The position numbers were made by a program, and so were the translations under genes. From assembly GCA_027486005.1 (NCBI GenBank), contig JAIXPZ010000025.1, positions 1 through 52,471 on the forward strand: DNA of 52,471 nucleotides, written 5' to 3'. This stretch comes from Legionellales bacterium. Lineage in GTDB: Bacteria; Pseudomonadota; Gammaproteobacteria; JAGOUN01. Positions 34,552-43,982 of the stretch are shown piece after piece. Position 1 is the first letter of the stretch; each line of letters begins with the position of its first letter. The notes beneath the pieces are model-generated. The model was given only the letters and a program-made list of their open reading frames with translations. It ran no database searches and was not told the origin of the DNA.

Positions 34552-35063
34552 ATAACTATTTTCATTAGGGCGTGTTGTGAGTTTATTAATGCTAAGCAGT
34601 CTTCTGTGTTGAAAAGTTCAAGCTAATCCTTTTTTAAGCATTGCTAGAGAGCTTCTCACTCCGATTTCAAATTTAATCTATTTGCTTTTGGTTTAGAGGG
34701 GCTTTTCTAGCTATGCCAAATCTCAGTACTCATGTCACTTAAGACTCTAGTAAAAGGTAGCATAGGCGGAGGGAATAAAAACCAGGTTGCGCCGAATATC
34801 TTATTATTATACTTATTCTTCTTTTTCTTCGTCTCGTTGCAACCCAGGGCTACAATGCACTTATTGTTATTAGTATTATAGTGTTCATAACACTTGGTCT
34901 TTAAGCTTCCTGCGGTTGACCGAATCCTTGTTGAGATGCGATGAATTCGTGCCAAGTGAGTATAGTACAGCATGGTGATTTTGCAGGTTTATTTTCATTA
35001 AAAAAATAAAAGCAAAGCTCCAGAAATGCCTTAAGTTTTCTTTAATAAAACTTTAATTTTTCT
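34552..35063. other. Intergenic region, 512 bases, no gene recognised
   Basis: The gap between the convergent ptsP and plsC genes holds no convincing gene. A frame of 88 codons on the minus strand (34973-34707) is low-complexity, rich in Lys, Asn and Tyr, and has no family resemblance. A small palindrome AGTGTT/AACACT lies at about 34881-34895. No tRNA fold or clear terminator is seen. Confidence 0.5.
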
Positions 35064-35804
35064 TTAAGTTTTCTGCTGAAAATTTGCCGTAAAATTAATT
35101 TTTGTCATCTCGCCCTCTATCCAATCCTGGGTTTCTTGGAGAATAGCATTCGTTTTTTTATCTTTAGTTTCAATGCAAGGACCAATAATGACAGAAATAA
35201 TGCCTGGTTTTTTTAAAAACCCTTTTCTTGGCCAGCATTCTCCTGAGTTCAGCGCTATGGGAAGAATAGGCGCCTCTGTTTTACTTGCGAGCATTGCGCC
35301 GCCTACTTTATAGTCCGGGACATCGCCGGGGGATTTTCGAGTGCCCTCAGGGAAACATAAAATAGACAATCCTTGTTGTAAGCGTATTTCTCCTTGACGA
35401 TTAAGTTCAGTGATTGCCGCGCGTCCGGCGTTTCTATCGATAGCAATTGGTCTTAACGCTCTTAAACCCCAGCCAAAAAAAGGAATACTTAATAATTCTT
35501 TTTTTAAAATGATCGACATTTTTGGGAAGTAAGATAATAAAAACAGGGTTTCCCAAGTAGATTGGTGTTTGCTAAAAATAATAAAGCGATGATTTTTAGG
35601 AATGTTTTCTATACCGTAAATTTGATACCGAATGCCACATAAGTAACGCGCCGTCTGTATGACAAGATAGCCATATTGTTGTGCCAGATAACATGCGAGA
35701 TTAGGGAAATAGGGCAGTAATGAGCAAACAAAGCCAAAAAACATCGTGAGTATAATCATGATGATTGAAAATAGAGATGACGTCAGATAGCGAATAATAA
35801 TCAT
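35064..35804 (-). CDS. plsC: 1-acyl-sn-glycerol-3-phosphate acyltransferase
   Basis: PlsC acylates lysophosphatidic acid to phosphatidic acid at the inner membrane. The 246-residue protein has a hydrophobic N-terminus, the acceptor motif SKHQSTWETLF (a HxxxxE form, found in a subgroup of proteobacterial AGPATs in place of HxxxxD), and FPEGTRKSPGD for phosphate binding. ALNSGECWPR and a C-terminal VIIGPCI strand also fit. It is the last gene of the glyQ-glyS-gmhB-plsC neighbourhood and overlaps gmhB by 4 bases. Confidence 0.93.
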   Translation of the reverse strand: MIIIRYLTSSLFSIIMIILTMFFGFVCSLLPYFPNLACYLAQQYGYLVIQTARYLCGIRYQIYGIENIPKNHRFIIFSKHQSTWETLFLLSYFPKMSIILKKELLSIPFFGWGLRALRPIAIDRNAGRAAITELNRQGEIRLQQGLSILCFPEGTRKSPGDVPDYKVGGAMLASKTEAPILPIALNSGECWPRKGFLKKPGIISVIIGPCIETKDKKTNAILQETQDWIEGEMTKINFTANFQQKT

Positions 35805-36337
35805 GAGATTTTTCCTGTAAGCGTTTGAACGAATGCCAATAAATCATTATAAACTGGCAGGGTTGATGCGTCAGTTATCCTGGTGTTGCTGCCATTTCCT
35901 GAGCGTACTAAAACAGGCTGACAATGTGCGGCAATTGCCGCATCAATATCACGCTGCGAGTCACCCACAAAATACGTGTCTTCTGGTGCGATATTGAAAT
36001 ACTGCATAGCTTGAAGTAGTAATCCGGGCTTAGGCTTTCTGCACTCACAGTGATCATTGGGCCCGTGGGGGCAATAGAAAATTCTATCAATATATCCTTG
36101 ATGTGCCATTAGTTCATGTGCCATTTTTTGATGAATAGCATCAAGCGTAATTTCTGAAAATAAACCACGGGCAATACCAGATTGATTGCTGGCGATCGCG
36201 ACTGAAATATTAGCGTGATTCATTAATGCAATGGCTTCTAGGCTTCCCGGGATAGCGTGCCATTCTTCTGGAGATTTAACGAAATCAGGGGAGTCTTCAT
36301 TGATGACGCCGTCGCGATCGAGGATGATGAGTTTCAT
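35801..36337 (-). CDS. gmhB: D-glycero-beta-D-manno-heptose-1,7-bisphosphate 7-phosphatase
   Basis: GmhB is a HAD phosphatase in ADP-heptose synthesis for the LPS inner core. The 178-residue protein has the catalytic Asp pair in LDRDGVINED (Asp7 and Asp9), VAIASNQSGIARG, the zinc loop CPHGPNDHCECRKPKPG and FVGDSQRDIDAA. It overlaps plsC by 4 bases and the AAA ATPase gene upstream by 4 bases. It implies a heptose-containing LPS core. Confidence 0.93.
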   Translation of the reverse strand: MKLIILDRDGVINEDSPDFVKSPEEWHAIPGSLEAIALMNHANISVAIASNQSGIARGLFSEITLDAIHQKMAHELMAHQGYIDRIFYCPHGPNDHCECRKPKPGLLLQAMQYFNIAPEDTYFVGDSQRDIDAAIAAHCQPVLVRSGNGSNTRITDASTLPVYNDLLAFVQTLTGKIS

Positions 36338-37488
36338 ATTTCTTTTACAGTTAATAGTTTATCGAGTTGTTTTATTGTTTTTGTAAAAGGTAGAATTTGA
36401 ATATCGTCAACCATTCTTTCTTGTTCTCCTAAATATAACAAATAACAATTTGCTTGTGGATAATCTTCTTTGAATACTTTTAACCCTTTTAAGTCTGATG
36501 AGTCGTATCGATCACGACTTTTTACTTCAATAGCATATAATCCATGCGGCCCATAAGCAATAAAATCGACTTCATATTGACTGCTTGTTCTCCAGAAGAA
36601 AAATACATATTCTAAATTAAAATAGTCGTTAATCGCACGCATTTCTTGCAACAAGAAACTCTCTAGTGCGTGACCATTAATTTCCTGATTGCTGTCTAGT
36701 GGACCGCGTGGACGTATTGTTTGATAAATGCCAACATCAAAAAAATAAAATTTTGGCGCATGACTCAATCGTCTTTTGGCGCGTTTATTAAATACGGGTA
36801 AGCGGTGGCCAATCAGAAGATCTTCCAAAATGTCATAGTACGCACTCACCGTTTTATTATCTATGCCTAATTCTCTTGCAATAGATGCATATTCAATTTG
36901 CGTGCCATGTGAAAAGCTTGCTGCCTCAAGAAAACGATGAAATGTTTGTATATTGCGTGTTAAACCTTCTTGTAAAACTTCTTCACGAAGATACGTTGTT
37001 ACATAGCTGGAGAGGTATGCTTTAGGCATTTCGTGACTTTTAGCGGCAGGAAGTTGCCCGAATTGCAAGCTCATTTTTAAATTAAAATGCTCGCCTTCTT
37101 CTTTCGCTGTCAAAGGATGAATCATAGTTTGTAATGCTCTACCTGCAAGTAAATTGACTCCCTTTTTACGCAAGGCACGCGCACTGGAACCAGTAAGAAT
37201 AAAGCGTCTACGTTCCGACTCAATAGCACGATGGACTTCATTTAGTAACATGGGGATTTTTTGAATTTCATCAATAATAATCCACTGCTGGGCATCTCTA
37301 GGATAGAATTCCTTTAGTTTTCCTGGGGCAGCCGCTAATTCTAAATAAATAGTTTGGTCAAGTAGGTCTATGTAATGCGCCGTAGGGAATGCTTGCTTGA
37401 CCCAGGTTGTTTTTCCGGTTCCGCGCGCACCTAGGATTAGGTAGCTATGTTGGCTATTTATATCTATATGCAGCAATCTTTTGTACAT
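36334..37488 (-). CDS. AAA ATPase with DUF4143
   Basis: The 384-residue protein has Walker A GARGTGKTT (about 20-28), Walker B WIIIDEIQKIP, a TGSSARAL sensor, the middle region YLREEVLQEGLTRNIQTFHR, and a C-terminal DUF4143 part with VDFIAYGPHGLYAIEVKSRD. The D...ExK pattern is nuclease-like. It sits between glyS and gmhB, two genes that normally adjoin in proteobacteria. The stop overlaps gmhB by 4 bases, so it now contributes to translation of gmhB. Role unknown; it is a diverged paralogue of the ATPase at 10885-12036. Confidence 0.88.
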   Translation of the reverse strand: MYKRLLHIDINSQHSYLILGARGTGKTTWVKQAFPTAHYIDLLDQTIYLELAAAPGKLKEFYPRDAQQWIIIDEIQKIPMLLNEVHRAIESERRRFILTGSSARALRKKGVNLLAGRALQTMIHPLTAKEEGEHFNLKMSLQFGQLPAAKSHEMPKAYLSSYVTTYLREEVLQEGLTRNIQTFHRFLEAASFSHGTQIEYASIARELGIDNKTVSAYYDILEDLLIGHRLPVFNKRAKRRLSHAPKFYFFDVGIYQTIRPRGPLDSNQEINGHALESFLLQEMRAINDYFNLEYVFFFWRTSSQYEVDFIAYGPHGLYAIEVKSRDRYDSSDLKGLKVFKEDYPQANCYLLYLGEQERMVDDIQILPFTKTIKQLDKLLTVKEI

Positions 37489-37537
37489 TTATAGATCAAA
37501 TAAGTTTATCGTAGAGAAATGATAGGCTATTATTTGT

Positions 37538-37587
37538 AAAAATGGAATAGAAATCCATTTTTACGTGTAATATTGGATTTCTATTCC
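37538..37587 (-). terminator. Probable glyS terminator (bidirectional hairpin)
   Basis: GGAATAGAAATCCA (37544-37557) is perfectly complementary to TGGATTTCTATTCC (37574-37587). On the minus strand, reading from glyS, the second arm is followed by ATTTTTAC. An alternative small hairpin AAAAATGGA/TCCATTTTT (37538-37562) overlaps it. The ATPase gene starts 50 bases further on. Confidence 0.55.
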
Positions 37588-37599
37588 CTTTTTGCTTAA

Positions 37600-39654
37600 T
37601 TAAGCAGCATTAGCTAACTGTAACTCTGCAAGATCTGCGACTCTTAAAAAAAGCGCACGTAATTTTTTTAATAAAGCCAAGCGATTGTTTCGTTTGTCCA
37701 GATCGTCAGTCATGATCATTACCTCTTCAAAAAATTGATCAATCGTGGGTTTAAGTTCAGCAAGTAATAATAACCCTTGCGAATAGCTTGAGTTTTTAAC
37801 TAATGGCGAAAGATTATTCTCTGTGTTGGTAATTTGCTGACTCAATAGTTTCTCGATTTCAGTGTCGCATAAATTAAGACTGAAATGAACATTTTGATTG
37901 TCCACGTTGTTTTTGATTAATAAATTGCTGACGCGCTTATTAGCTTGTGTTAATGCTGGTGCAGAAGGGTGGGTTTTAAATTTTTGTACCGCTTGCATCC
38001 GTGCCAATGCATCGCAGAGTATCGGTGGTGATATGGCGGTAACGGCGTTAAATACATCAATATCATTGCCTTTTTCTAAAGCGATAGTTTTAAAGCGCTC
38101 TTTAAAGAAAGCTAATATAGCTTCATTTAAATTAAGCTCTTGAAGATTAATGGTTAATTGGTTTTCAATGATAATTTTCAACAAGCCTAATGCAGCGCGT
38201 CGTAACGCGAATGGATCTTTATCGCCAGTTGGAATAAGTCCAATGCTAAAAAAGCCGACAATCGTATCTAAGCGATCGGCCAAAGCGAGTGCAATACTCA
38301 CAGGTGCCGTTGGGATTTTATCCTCGGCAAAACGCGGCCAATAGTGTTCTTCAATTGCCGTAGCAACTTCAGGATTTTCTCCAGCGTGCAGTGCATAATA
38401 TTTTCCCATAACACCTTGGAGCTCTGGAAACTCGCCCACCATGTGGCTTAATAAATCAAGCTTGCATAACTTCGCGGCGCGTTTGACTAATTCAGCATCT
38501 ATTTTCAAAAGATCAGCAAAAGAAATAGCGAGTTTTGTAACGCGATCGACTTTATCAGCGAGTGAGCCTAATTTTTCTTGATAAATAATAGCACCCAATT
38601 TGGGCAAATAAGATTCTAGTGATATTTTTAAATCCGTTTCATAGAAGAATTTTGCATCTGACAAGCGTGCACGCATCACTCGCTCATTGCCGCGTATAAC
38701 TTCTGATTCGTCTCTGCTGTCAAGATTGCTGACAGTCAGAAAGTACGGTAACAACTGATTGTGTTGATCAGTCATCGGAAAACATTTTTGATGGCCTTGC
38801 ATGCTTGCAATTAACGCCTCTTGTGGAACCGTCAGAAATTTTTCATCAAATTGGCATAATAATGTTTTTGGCCATTCAACTAAGGCGGAGACTTCTTCTA
38901 GTAAATCTGCATCAAGTTTTGCAAGTGTTTTTTCTGACAATTTATTTTCAAGTATACTACTGATTTGATTAACAATAATGTATTGACGTTTCTTCGCACT
39001 GGCAACGACAAAACCTTTTTGTTCAAGCTCGGTTTCGTATTGTTCAGGAAAGCCGATCACAATTTTTTCGTGACACATTTGTCGATGACCCGAAGAAATT
39101 CTATTGCTTTTTAGGCCGAACAGTTTGATCGGGATAACATGTTGACCATACAGTACGATAATAGAATGTACCGGCCGGATAAACTGAAAATCATTGTTGC
39201 CCCAACGCATAGGTTTTGGGATGGGCAATCCTTTTAATGCAGTATTAATAATTTCCGGAATAAGTGAGGTCACATCTAAGCCAGGTTTTTCGCCGATAAA
39301 ATGTAAGCATTCGCCTTTGTCAGTTTTTATCGTGCTAAGTTGGTCTTGAGTAATGCCACAAGAGTGTAAGAAGCCTTTTCCTGCGGGAGTCAATTGGCCT
39401 TGCGCATCATAGGCTTGGGTTACATTGGGTCCTTTGCGTTCAATGGTTTGTGTCGGTTGTTGTTCTGCAAGTTGATAAACTAATACGGCTAATCGACGCG
39501 GAGTAGAAAAGGATTTTATGTCTGAAAAATCGAGTTGAGCTTCCTGCAGTTGTTTTTTAATGCTAGAAAAAAATGCTTGCTCTAACATGCTTAAGCGTTT
39601 TGGCGGCAATTCTTCTGTGCAAATTTCAATAAGTAAGTCGTGATAATCAGTCAT
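37600..39654 (-). CDS. glyS: Glycyl-tRNA synthetase beta subunit
   Basis: GlyS is the tRNA-binding beta subunit of the tetrameric bacterial glycyl-tRNA synthetase. The product of 684 residues starts at ATG 39654 ([20 protein letters not shown]) with AAGGAG 6-7 bases upstream; the frame extends to 39705 but the earlier part lies in glyQ. Conserved stretches are [39 protein letters not shown], and the HD-like [20 protein letters not shown] with [12 protein letters not shown]. Its start overlaps the glyQ stop by 8 bases. Confidence 0.95.
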   Translation of the reverse strand: MTDYHDLLIEICTEELPPKRLSMLEQAFFSSIKKQLQEAQLDFSDIKSFSTPRRLAVLVYQLAEQQPTQTIERKGPNVTQAYDAQGQLTPAGKGFLHSCGITQDQLSTIKTDKGECLHFIGEKPGLDVTSLIPEIINTALKGLPIPKPMRWGNNDFQFIRPVHSIIVLYGQHVIPIKLFGLKSNRISSGHRQMCHEKIVIGFPEQYETELEQKGFVVASAKKRQYIIVNQISSILENKLSEKTLAKLDADLLEEVSALVEWPKTLLCQFDEKFLTVPQEALIASMQGHQKCFPMTDQHNQLLPYFLTVSNLDSRDESEVIRGNERVMRARLSDAKFFYETDLKISLESYLPKLGAIIYQEKLGSLADKVDRVTKLAISFADLLKIDAELVKRAAKLCKLDLLSHMVGEFPELQGVMGKYYALHAGENPEVATAIEEHYWPRFAEDKIPTAPVSIALALADRLDTIVGFFSIGLIPTGDKDPFALRRAALGLLKIIIENQLTINLQELNLNEAILAFFKERFKTIALEKGNDIDVFNAVTAISPPILCDALARMQAVQKFKTHPSAPALTQANKRVSNLLIKNNVDNQNVHFSLNLCDTEIEKLLSQQITNTENNLSPLVKNSSYSQGLLLLAELKPTIDQFFEEVMIMTDDLDKRNNRLALLKKLRALFLRVADLAELQLANAA

Positions 39655-40552
39655 GTTTCTGCTCCTTGTTGAGCAATGGAAAGCCAAGGGATTCTCGAGT
39701 TGCAAAATAAGCTTCCGCGATTTTTTTAGTCAGCGTACGCATGCGTAAAATATAACGTTGTCGCTCTGTCACGGATATTGCTTGGCGCGCATCCAATAAA
39801 TTAAATGTATGTGAAGCCTTTAATGCCATTTCATAAGCAGGTAAGGGCAAGTTTTTTTCTAATAAGTTTTGGCAATCGATTTCGTATTCAGCAAAACGTT
39901 TCAATAGCACCTCGACATTAGCGAGTTCAAAATTATACGTCGATTGTTCGATTTCATTTTGTTTAAACACATCGCCGTAAGTGACAATGCCCTCAGGCGT
40001 ATGCGCCCAAACGATGTCAAAGATACTATCCACGCCTTGAACTGCCATCGCAATGCGCTCCAAGCCATACGTAATTTCGCCCATCACGGGCTTGCACTCT
40101 AGCCCGCCGATTTGTTGAAAATAAGTGAATTGCGTGACTTCCATGCCATTGTACCAAACTTCCCAGCCAAGACCCCAGGCGCCCAAAGTCGGCGATTCCC
40201 AATTATCTTCCACAAATCGAATATCGTGAGTATCAGCATCAATCCCAATTTCAGCCAGAGAAGCCAAGTAAAGTGCTTGAATATTTTTCGGCGAAGGCTT
40301 AAGCGCTACCTGAAATTGATAATAGTGCTGCACCCGATTAGGGTTCTCGCCGTAACGACCGTCGGTTGGGCGACGCGAAGGCTGCACATAAGCCGCATGC
40401 CAAGGTTCAGGTCCAATCGCCCGTAAGAAAGTCGTGGGATGAAATGTCCCCGCGCCGACCTCAAGATCTAAGGGTTGCATAATCACGCAACCTTGCGCTG
40501 ACCAATAAGATTGCAACCGCGCAATCATGTCTTGAAAAGTGAGAACAGCCAT
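39647..40552 (-). CDS. glyQ: Glycyl-tRNA synthetase alpha subunit
   Basis: GlyQ activates glycine and, with GlyS, charges tRNA-Gly. The 301-residue protein is close to the E. coli sequence throughout, with [40 protein letters not shown] and [21 protein letters not shown] choose the ATG at 40552 ([17 protein letters not shown]), which has AAGGA 6 bases upstream. An ATG at 40585 would add 11 residues without family support. Confidence 0.95.
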   Translation of the reverse strand: MAVLTFQDMIARLQSYWSAQGCVIMQPLDLEVGAGTFHPTTFLRAIGPEPWHAAYVQPSRRPTDGRYGENPNRVQHYYQFQVALKPSPKNIQALYLASLAEIGIDADTHDIRFVEDNWESPTLGAWGLGWEVWYNGMEVTQFTYFQQIGGLECKPVMGEITYGLERIAMAVQGVDSIFDIVWAHTPEGIVTYGDVFKQNEIEQSTYNFELANVEVLLKRFAEYEIDCQNLLEKNLPLPAYEMALKASHTFNLLDARQAISVTERQRYILRMRTLTKKIAEAYFATRESLGFPLLNKEQKHD

Positions 40553-40610
40553 GGGTTCCTTAAACATCAATATTTTATGTGACATATTCTAACGGATTGG
40601 ATGGCTTATG

Positions 40611-40637
40611 CCACTAGCTTTCAGTGGTGTTTTTTTA
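40611..40637 (+). terminator. Terminator-like hairpin oriented against priA/glyQ
   Basis: CCACT (40611-40615) pairs with AGTGG (40623-40627), followed by TG and then seven T on the plus strand. Both flanking genes run on the minus strand, so it would stop antisense transcription. The stem is only five to six pairs. Confidence 0.3.
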
Positions 40638-40650
40638 GATTGAAAAAAGC

Positions 40651-42642
40651 TCAAAACAAATCAATAGGATCAACATCTACTGTCCAACGAGCACCTTGTA
40701 GCGTTTTATTGCCCGCCAAACTGGGTAACGTTTTGCTGAGAAGCTTTTGTAATTGTTGGCGGTTTGATGCTTGAATTAAGAGCTGCATATGATAAAAACC
40801 GGCTTTGCGTTGCATCGGTGCAGGGATGGGGTCGTAGGTGGTGACTTTTTTCTCGCTGTCGCTTTTTTTTAAGAGTGCTTGAATCATACATAGCGCCTCT
40901 GAAGCTTTTTCCATTTGCTTGGCTTCTGCTCGAAACAGTGCCATGAAAGCGAAGGGGGGTAGATGAAACTGTTGTCTTTCTTTTAAGAGATTCTGCAAGA
41001 AAATGCCATACGGCTGTTGCGTGAGAGTTTGTAATTGGGGGTGTTCCGGTTGCAAAGTTTGCAACAATACTTTGCCTGCTTTATCGGCACGGCCGGCGCG
41101 TCCTGCGACTTGTAAGATCAGTTGCGCGGTTCGCTCTAACGCGTTGAAATCATTGCTCATTAAGCCGTTATCGATACCTAGAATTACTACTAAAGTGACA
41201 TTCGGAAAATGATGGCCTTTTGCCAGCATTTGCGTACCGACTAAAATTGCGGAGGTATGTAAATGAATATTGTCTAGTTGTTCTTCAAGCTGGCCTTTGT
41301 TTTTAACATTGTCACGATCAATTCGAAAAATGGGCGTCTCTGGAAAAAGCACGGTTAAAGTTTCTGCAATACGTTGAGTGCCTTCCCCCAAAGCTAATAA
41401 CGAAGAACTTTGGCATTTGGGGCAAGTCGTTGGCATGGGTGTTTGGTGACCGCAATGATGGCACATTAATCGACGTAATGTTTTATGCAATACCATGTGG
41501 CTATCGCAACGCGTACAATCCGCTTGCCATTGACAGCTTTGACAAAACCATGCGGGCGCATAACCGCGACGATTAATAAAAATCAGCACTTGCTCTTGTT
41601 TAGACAAATGTTGTCGAATGGTGTGAACGGTTTCTGGTACAAAGCCATTTTCAAGCGTTTTAAGTGGCATAGCAATTAATTTAAAATCAGGAATAATGGC
41701 ATTACCCGCGCGTTGTGTGAGTTCTAATAAATAATATTTTTTAGCAAGAGCATTTTTATAGCTTTCTATCGATGGAGTGGCGGAGCCCAAAATAATGGGA
41801 ATATTGAGTGCGTGCGCGCGTTTGATCGCGAGATTGCGCGCAGAATACCGAAAGCCTTCATGTTGTTTAAAAGAAGGATCGTGTTCTTCATCGATAACAA
41901 TTAAGCCTAAATTTTTAAATGGCGTAAAAATTGAAGATCGCGTGCCGATAATGATGGCTGCTTCTCCCGTTTGCGCATACGCCCAAGCTGTTAATCGCTC
42001 TTTATCGGTTAATCCTGAATGCATTGCATAAATGGGCAGAGAAAAACGTTTATGAAAACGTTGTATAGTCTGTGGTGAAAGTGAAATTTCAGGAATTAAA
42101 AACAGCACTTGTTTTTGTTTTAGAATCACTTGATCAATTACTTGAAAATACACTTCGGTTTTTCCGCTTCCAGTAACGCCGTGTAATAAAAATGGTGTGA
42201 AAGCATCTAAGTGTTGGACAATTGTATCGAGCGCGATTTGTTGTTCTTGATGTAAATGTAATTGCTGTACGGGGGGGGCGATATTCGTTATGCTTTGTTT
42301 AGATGTAGAGATGTTGAGTGTTTTTCCTTGACGTAACCGAGCAGGCAGAGTCCCTAATAAAACATCACCTATGGGGTGTTGGTAATATTGGCTTGCCCAG
42401 ATACAGAGTTGCATTAAATCAGGCGAGAGCAGCGGCGAGTTATCCAAGCGTTCTAAAATAGATTTTATATCGCAAGTAAGTAATGTGTCGGTTTTTGTAG
42501 ATATAACCATTCCTGTCACCGTGCGCCGTCCAAAAGACACTTTCACGCGCATGCCGGGTTGTAAGGTCATGTTTTCAGGAATCGTATAATCAAACGTATT
42601 TCGTAGTGGGCAGGGAATGGCTATTTCGGCGTAATTTTTCAT
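40651..42642 (-). CDS. priA: Primosomal protein N' (replication restart helicase)
   Basis: PriA restarts stalled replication forks by loading the primosome and has 3'-5' helicase activity. The 663-residue protein is somewhat shorter than E. coli PriA (732). It has the N-terminal 3'-binding domain (PCPLRNTFDYTIPENM), Walker A GVTGSGKTEVY, DEEH in IVIDEEHDPSFKQHEG, ILGSATPSIES, the zinc-binding cysteines in CQSCQWQADCTRC and CHHCGHQTPMPTTCPKC, and the helicase C-terminal QVAGRAGRA motif. Identification is firm. Confidence 0.95.
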   Translation of the reverse strand: MKNYAEIAIPCPLRNTFDYTIPENMTLQPGMRVKVSFGRRTVTGMVISTKTDTLLTCDIKSILERLDNSPLLSPDLMQLCIWASQYYQHPIGDVLLGTLPARLRQGKTLNISTSKQSITNIAPPVQQLHLHQEQQIALDTIVQHLDAFTPFLLHGVTGSGKTEVYFQVIDQVILKQKQVLFLIPEISLSPQTIQRFHKRFSLPIYAMHSGLTDKERLTAWAYAQTGEAAIIIGTRSSIFTPFKNLGLIVIDEEHDPSFKQHEGFRYSARNLAIKRAHALNIPIILGSATPSIESYKNALAKKYYLLELTQRAGNAIIPDFKLIAMPLKTLENGFVPETVHTIRQHLSKQEQVLIFINRRGYAPAWFCQSCQWQADCTRCDSHMVLHKTLRRLMCHHCGHQTPMPTTCPKCQSSSLLALGEGTQRIAETLTVLFPETPIFRIDRDNVKNKGQLEEQLDNIHLHTSAILVGTQMLAKGHHFPNVTLVVILGIDNGLMSNDFNALERTAQLILQVAGRAGRADKAGKVLLQTLQPEHPQLQTLTQQPYGIFLQNLLKERQQFHLPPFAFMALFRAEAKQMEKASEALCMIQALLKKSDSEKKVTTYDPIPAPMQRKAGFYHMQLLIQASNRQQLQKLLSKTLPSLAGNKTLQGARWTVDVDPIDLF

Positions 42643-42718
42643 AGTATCATTAAGAATATACGATATTGACAGTTGTCACTATTTTGCCACAGTTTGGTGG
42701 TTGGAAGGAAAGAGTATT

Positions 42719-43138
42719 GTGATTATTTGGCTAAGTCTACTTGGGATATGTTTCTTGATAGAATTGCTTTGGAGGAGGGGTTATGCGTTATGGCTGGCAA
42801 TGATTGCTGGATTTAACGCTTTGGTCCTGACTGGCGTCACTTGGAAAATCACATTACCGTTGTTTGTTATGTTAAGCAGTGTGGCGCTTATTTTGTGGCA
42901 TTATTATTATCGTCGCCCGCTGCAATATTTTGAAAAACATCTTGAAGAGCGAAAGGCGCGAAATTATTTGCACACAACTTTTCGTCTCTTACATAATATT
43001 AAAAATGGTCATGGGCAGCAATTAATTGATGATTCTTTATGGCATTTAAAAAGCGATCAAGAACTTTCTGCGGGCACTTTAGTGAGAGTAAAAACAGTAA
43101 AAGGCATTTTTTTACATGTGACGCAGTTACAAACTTAA
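42719..43138 (+). CDS. NfeD-like membrane protein
   Basis: The 139-residue protein has three or four hydrophobic segments (MIIWLSLLGICFLIELLWRR, YALWLAMIAGFNALVL, LPLFVMLSSVALILW) and then a C-terminal small beta domain with GQQLIDDSLWHLKSDQELSA, followed by GTLVRVKTVKGIFL. This is the NfeD/YbbK layout, where the OB-fold tail binds stomatin-like partners. The stomatin partner gene is not adjacent. The GTG at 42719 follows AAGGAAAGAG; an earlier in-frame TTG at 42701 overlaps that region. Confidence 0.65.
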   Translation: MIIWLSLLGICFLIELLWRRGYALWLAMIAGFNALVLTGVTWKITLPLFVMLSSVALILWHYYYRRPLQYFEKHLEERKARNYLHTTFRLLHNIKNGHGQQLIDDSLWHLKSDQELSAGTLVRVKTVKGIFLHVTQLQT

Positions 43139-43180
43139 GGCGCTGAATCTAGGTAATTGATTATCCCGCCAGAAAAGATT

Positions 43181-43210
43181 TTGGTTATATGCTCACTTGT
43201 GTATTATACT
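43181..43210 (+). promoter_or_regulatory. Candidate promoter for yqhA-like gene
   Basis: TTGGTT (43181-43186) and TATACT (43205-43210) are 18 bases apart, 31 bases upstream of the chosen start. Confidence 0.45.
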
Positions 43211-43241
43211 TGGTGAGCACTATAAAGATGGAATGAGCTTC

Positions 43242-43790
43242 ATGAATAAATTCAAACGCTCCTTGGCGAGTATTATTTTTGCCAGTCGATGGCTACAAGC
43301 ACCGCTGTATCTTGGTCTGATGCTGGCATTGGGCATTTATGTCTATGATTTTATGCTGCATTTAGTGGGGCTTATTCGCGACCTTCATTCGCTGGATGAA
43401 ACCCAAATTATGATGCGAGTGTTGGATTTAATCGATGTGGTCATGATCGCAAATTTATTGATTATGGTCATTGTTGGAGGGTTTGAAATTTTTGTTTCTA
43501 GACTTAATATTCATAATCATCCTGATAGCCCAGAGTGGTTGGGCGCGGTCAATGCAGGCACAATGAAGGTCAAGCTAGCGACTGCATTAATCAGTATTTC
43601 TTCGATTCATCTGCTAAAGATATTTTTTGATGTCGGTAAGATGAGCAGTACAGCCATTATGTGGCAGGTTTTAATCCATCTGACCCTGCTCATATCGGCT
43701 GTAGCAATTGCCATAGTCAATAAGTGCTCAGCAGGTGACTACGCTTCTCGAAAGTCCAGTAACAAGAGCCAACAACACCTTAGTGAATGA
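43242..43790 (+). CDS. UPF0114 family membrane protein (YqhA-like)
   Basis: The 182-residue inner-membrane protein aligns by eye with E. coli YqhA: FASRWLQAPLYLGLMLALGI at the N-terminus, LDLIDVVMIANLLIMVIVGG and GFEIFVSRL in the middle, and ISISSIHLLKIFFDV with WQVLIHLTLLISAVAIAI near the end. It has about four transmembrane helices. Its function is unknown in any organism that I can cite. I choose the ATG at 43242 with GGAATGAG upstream; an ATG at 43233 is possible. Confidence 0.85.
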   Translation: MNKFKRSLASIIFASRWLQAPLYLGLMLALGIYVYDFMLHLVGLIRDLHSLDETQIMMRVLDLIDVVMIANLLIMVIVGGFEIFVSRLNIHNHPDSPEWLGAVNAGTMKVKLATALISISSIHLLKIFFDVGKMSSTAIMWQVLIHLTLLISAVAIAIVNKCSAGDYASRKSSNKSQQHLSE

Positions 43791-43887
43791 GCTTCATAAC
43801 TATGAGCAAAATTTTTGTAGCAAGCGGAGCCTGTTTATCTGAAAAAAAGCTGGAGTAATGATCTTAATAATAGCCTAGCATTAACTG

Positions 43888-43896
43888 TGTTATAAT
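43888..43896 (+). promoter_or_regulatory. Extended -10 promoter upstream of the MFS gene
   Basis: TGTTATAAT (43888-43896) is a perfect extended -10. Transcription would begin near 43903, giving an 80-base leader before the MFS start. No good -35 is seen. Confidence 0.45.
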
Positions 43897-43982
43897 AACG
43901 ATGCTGCGGTGGGTGCCTAATTTGGGAAAAACGAATACAATGCTGCACATGATACCCTCAATTATAGAAGTGAAAAAGCAGT

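Noticed and set aside
34707-34973. 88-codon minus-strand frame between ptsP and plsC
   Set aside because: Low-complexity Lys/Asn/Tyr-rich sequence with no ribosome site or homology visible.
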